Source: Methylorubrum aminovorans
GTDB taxonomy: Bacteria > Pseudomonadota > Alphaproteobacteria > Rhizobiales > Beijerinckiaceae
Reading direction: 5' to 3'
NCBI RefSeq assembly: GCF_022179725.1
Contig: NZ_BPRC01000025.1
Coordinates: forward strand, 1-59,284
DNA length: 59,284 nt
Under the pieces are notes generated by a model. That model was not told the DNA's origin. It did not search any database and saw nothing but the letters and a program-made list of their open reading frames with translations. Positions within the stretch are counted from its first letter, which is position 1; every line of letters begins with the position of its first letter. Below are positions 56,891 through 59,284 of this stretch, in pieces. Position numbers and translations under genes: made by a program.

Positions 56891-58801
56891 ATGATTCAGA
56901 AGAAAAGTGCAGCACAACTCATCAAAGAGCTGAATGCTACTGATGAAACCGAAGAACTCGAAGCTAAAGAACAGTCGAGCTTAATTGTAAGCAAGACAGT
57001 TTACGAGACTATTTGCGCCCTTGCAAACGAGCCAGATCTAGGCGGCGGCACTATTCTCCTCGGAGTGGAGAAAGAGGAAGCGCTTTTTTCATTTTATACG
57101 CCATCAGGGGTAAATAACCCCGATAAAATTTCATCTGACATTGCCTCAAGCTGCGCAACGACATTTAACCAACCAATAAGAATAGACATCAAACCAGAAC
57201 TAATCGGCGATAAAACTGTGTTGCGAATCGATGTGCCTGAACTTCCGCCCGCTCAGAAACCTCTCTATTTCAGAGCTACTGGTTTACCCAAAGGCGCATT
57301 TAGACGAATTGGGCCAACTGATATTAGATGCACAGATGAAGATTTGCAGATATTTTATCAGGGTAAAGGCAGCGACCCGTTCGACGTGCGGATTGTAAGA
57401 GATGCGTCGTGGGATGACATTGATCCACTTGCAGTACTAGCATATAGATCTGCTAGGAAAGAAGCAAACCCACTTGCAGAAGAACTGAATTGGTCAGACA
57501 GAGATTTGCTATTTGCTCTAGGGTCAACCAGAAGTGTCGAGGGCGTATTAAAGATTACATATACTGGCCTTCTTTCATTCGGAAAACAATCTGCACTCCG
57601 CCGCCTGCTTCCTTCGCATCGGGTCGATTACGTGAGGGTCAAAGGAACCACATGGTTTAATAAAACAGATGAACCAGTAGAGTCGCTTGATATGCGCGGC
57701 CCTTTGATGAGTTTGATACCTAGAATAATTTCTGCTGTTTCAGACGATCTTCCTAGAACCCTTGATGTTGAAGGTGGAAGATTGGGCCAACGTGTTGAAG
57801 TGCCTGTTATGCCGTATCGTGTAATTCGAGAGGCTGTCGTAAATGCGGTGATGCACAGGAGCTACCAAGTTTTTCAGCCGGTGCAAATCATCCGTTACGC
57901 CAATAGAATTGTAATCAAAAATCCAGGATATTCCCTAAAATCGCAGGATCGGTTCGATACACCGGGCTCTTCGCTGCGGAACCCTACTATCGCGGCCATC
58001 ATGCATGAAACTCGATTCGCTGAAACGAAGGGCAGCGGCATCCGTGTTATGCAGGCCAAGATGCGCGAAAGCGGGCTGTCTGCTCCAACTTTCGAGAGTG
58101 ATAGAGACAACGATGAATTTACAGCAACCTTTCTGTTTCATCATTTCCTGAACGAAAGCGATTGGGAGTGGCTATCACGTTTTTCCGCCCTGAATTTGAC
58201 AGAAGATCAGATGAAAGCTCTGGTTTTCGTTCGAGAGGTTGGGGCAATCGATAATTCTACATATCGCAACCTCACTCATCTGGACACACTTGCAGCCAGC
58301 AAAAGCCTCAGACTTCTCCGTGAAGCTGAGCTGCTCATAGATCGAGGTAGTGGTGCTCGAACTCACTATGTTCCAGGCCCAGAGATGTTAGCGCGCGAAA
58401 CAAGTCAGATCCAATTTGGCGGCTCGCCCCCGAAAGGCACCATCCAAGATAACGGCCCTATCTTGGATGGTGCCATCCAAGATAGGGGGCATCGGATGCC
58501 TGACTTACCGATTCCCTTGCGCAAACAAGTTCTAGCCATTCAGCTAAAGAAGCGTCTGCCCGCCGATTCAATCAAAGAAATTATCGAAGCACTTTGCGGC
58601 TGGAAAGCTTTATCCGCGGAGGAGATATCGAGATTTATCCAGAGAGACCGAGTGTACACGTCTCAACAATTTCTTGGGCCAATGATTTTAGAAGGCAGAC
58701 TTGCATATCTTTTTCCCGAGATGGTTCAGCACCCCGATCAAAAATATAAAACAAAAACAACTCCTGAAAAACCGCGCGGCCGCAAAGTTTCAGGTCGATA
58801 G
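56891..58801 (+). CDS. AlbA_2/Schlafen-type putative ATP-binding protein
   Basis: 636 aa. Residues 1-170: AlbA_2 domain (EELEAKEQSSLIVSKTVYET, GGGTILLGVEKEEALFSFYT). Middle: HATPase_c_4-like block VVNAVMHRSYQVFQPVQIIR, NPGYSLKSQDRF, KGSGIRVMQAKMRESGL. C-terminal part is two winged-helix-like regions separated by a short repetitive linker (TIQDNGPILDGAIQD). Proteins of this build act as regulators or in defence. Much AT-richer than the phage genes and next to the repressor, so it is probably expressed in the lysogen. GGAG about 11 nt upstream of the ATG. Confidence 0.82.
   Translation: MIQKKSAAQLIKELNATDETEELEAKEQSSLIVSKTVYETICALANEPDLGGGTILLGVEKEEALFSFYTPSGVNNPDKISSDIASSCATTFNQPIRIDIKPELIGDKTVLRIDVPELPPAQKPLYFRATGLPKGAFRRIGPTDIRCTDEDLQIFYQGKGSDPFDVRIVRDASWDDIDPLAVLAYRSARKEANPLAEELNWSDRDLLFALGSTRSVEGVLKITYTGLLSFGKQSALRRLLPSHRVDYVRVKGTTWFNKTDEPVESLDMRGPLMSLIPRIISAVSDDLPRTLDVEGGRLGQRVEVPVMPYRVIREAVVNAVMHRSYQVFQPVQIIRYANRIVIKNPGYSLKSQDRFDTPGSSLRNPTIAAIMHETRFAETKGSGIRVMQAKMRESGLSAPTFESDRDNDEFTATFLFHHFLNESDWEWLSRFSALNLTEDQMKALVFVREVGAIDNSTYRNLTHLDTLAASKSLRLLREAELLIDRGSGARTHYVPGPEMLARETSQIQFGGSPPKGTIQDNGPILDGAIQDRGHRMPDLPIPLRKQVLAIQLKKRLPADSIKEIIEALCGWKALSAEEISRFIQRDRVYTSQQFLGPMILEGRLAYLFPEMVQHPDQKYKTKTTPEKPRGRKVSGR
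58436..58474 (+). repeat. 16-bp perfect inverted repeat inside the AlbA gene
   Basis: GGCACCATCCAAGATA and its exact complement, with a 7-nt loop, code for the linker between two domains (GTIQDNGPILDGAIQD). A third partial copy (CATCCAAGATAGGGGG) follows at 58474-58489. The hairpin could pause transcription or translation, or be a recombination trace. Confidence 0.75.
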
Positions 58802-58813
58802 AAACGCACAAAA

Positions 58814-59128
58814 TTAATTGGGTTTTTCGTCTGGCCTGATTGTCAGCATCGCGATTTGAGCATTGAGTTTATCGCGAATATCGATCGCGGCAGCGAGTGT
58901 CAGGCGTATGCGAGCGCTGATGATCCATTCCGCGCGAAGATTGAGACCACCAGATGGTACGCCGCGGATGTGGGCAAGTGTAGCATCGATGTTGCCGTTC
59001 ATGATGCTGATGCCCGCGACCCCATCGACCATAGCTAGCGGAACACTGAAAGGGTCCAAGAGAGTCGGAGCCTCATCCGCTTGAGCAGTTCCTTCGAATC
59101 CGAGTTTTTCTTCCTCTAGCTTATTCAT
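58814..59128 (-). CDS. Hypothetical protein
   Basis: 104 aa. Contains PFSVPLAMVDGVAGISIMNG and the helical RIRLTLAAAIDIRDKLNAQI. It lies convergent with the AlbA gene, 12 nt apart. No family recognised. Confidence 0.55.
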   Translation of the reverse strand: MNKLEEEKLGFEGTAQADEAPTLLDPFSVPLAMVDGVAGISIMNGNIDATLAHIRGVPSGGLNLRAEWIISARIRLTLAAAIDIRDKLNAQIAMLTIRPDEKPN

Positions 59129-59174
59129 GCTTTGCCGCCTTGCTCTCGAATCACCCCGCGAGATCGTCGCACAC

Positions 59175-59284
59175 TAGAGCCGTGCCCTTTCAGGTTGGCT
59201 CATAGGCATCGTATCCAGCAGCGGTGATGTAGTTTCGGCACTCATCCGGTCGGACAGCGGCGAACGCGTCCTCGATGGCGGTGG
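59175..59284 (-). mobile_element. IS630-family element, 3' end (partial, runs off right edge)
   Basis: From 59175 rightwards GAGCCGTGCCCTTTCAGGTT matches the IS630 end at the left window edge (12 identical bases at the tip, then GGTTG shared). A TA precedes it. The transposase is on the minus strand and the element lies to the right. Same orientation as the left partial element. Confidence 0.72.
59190..59284 (-). CDS. IS630-family transposase, C-terminal part
   Basis: The last 31 codons are visible: TAIEDAFAAVRPDECRNYIT then AAGYDAYEPT and stop. The ECRNYI..AGY pattern is the usual C-terminus of IS630-type transposases in this group, from memory. Upstream is outside the window. Confidence 0.65.
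   Translation of the reverse strand, partial: TAIEDAFAAVRPDECRNYITAAGYDAYEPT

Noticed and set aside
9001..59000. Reverse transcriptase or diversity-generating cassette near the tail spike
   Set aside because: No reverse-transcriptase motif (YxDD) or template repeat seen near 22-25 kb.

Overview
The window looks like an accessory region of a high-GC alphaproteobacterium, most likely Methylobacterium/Methylorubrum. The grounds are codon and base composition, the IS630/IS3/IS427-type elements, the families of small proteins and the style of the phage genes. There are no housekeeping genes apart from one tRNA with anticodon CAT (14431-14506, minus strand, probably tRNA-Ile2). Both window edges fall inside IS630-family elements in the same orientation (1-106 and 59175-59284), so almost everything between them is phage- or transposon-derived.

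Left unit (about 0.1-14.4 kb): a degraded prophage. It has a 5'-truncated small gene, a secreted beta-helix protein, an ABC-2 polysaccharide-export permease, a decayed lysis gene (muramidase fused to a holin, three frameshifts), a glycosyltransferase, an FkbM methyltransferase and a remnant of a second beta-helix gene. A chimeric IS3 element, itself split by an IS5/IS427 element, cuts this remnant and a repressor fragment. Early-type genes follow (DUF3268-like zinc protein, truncated ASCH protein, excisionase-like protein), then a tyrosine integrase whose reading frame stops 17 residues before the catalytic tyrosine, right beside the tRNA 3' end.

Right unit (about 14.7-59.1 kb): a nearly complete lambda-like siphoprophage. 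Its left arm (14.7-19.2 kb) carries surface-modification cargo: a SAM methyltransferase, a VirK/YbjX protein, a DXD glycosyltransferase and a CatB-like acetyltransferase. From 56.0 kb leftwards the minus strand carries, in order, Cro-like regulators, small early proteins, a replication initiator-like protein, an SF2 helicase, a zinc/Toprim primase, a NusG/KOW antiterminator-like protein, terminase small and large subunits, gpW, portal, S49 capsid protease, decoration and major capsid proteins, head-tail connectors, two secreted proteins (one collagen-like), tail terminator, tail tube, a G/GT-type pair with a -1 frameshift site, a tape measure with a transglycosylase domain, tail-tip proteins including a 1295-aa J-like protein, tail spike, and lysis genes (CHAP endolysin, holin-like and membrane proteins). 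Three plus-strand moron-like genes interrupt the tail operon, one a retropepsin-like aspartic protease. Rightmost are a divergent XRE-S24 repressor and an AT-rich AlbA/Schlafen-type ATPase.

The two units share a layout: a paralogous small gene, glycan-modifying cargo and a paralogous SDDDRMAEVRKRM-type microprotein beside a minus-strand lysis cassette. This suggests that this phage family carries exchangeable surface-modification modules next to lysis. All functions are read from sequence motifs; no search was run.
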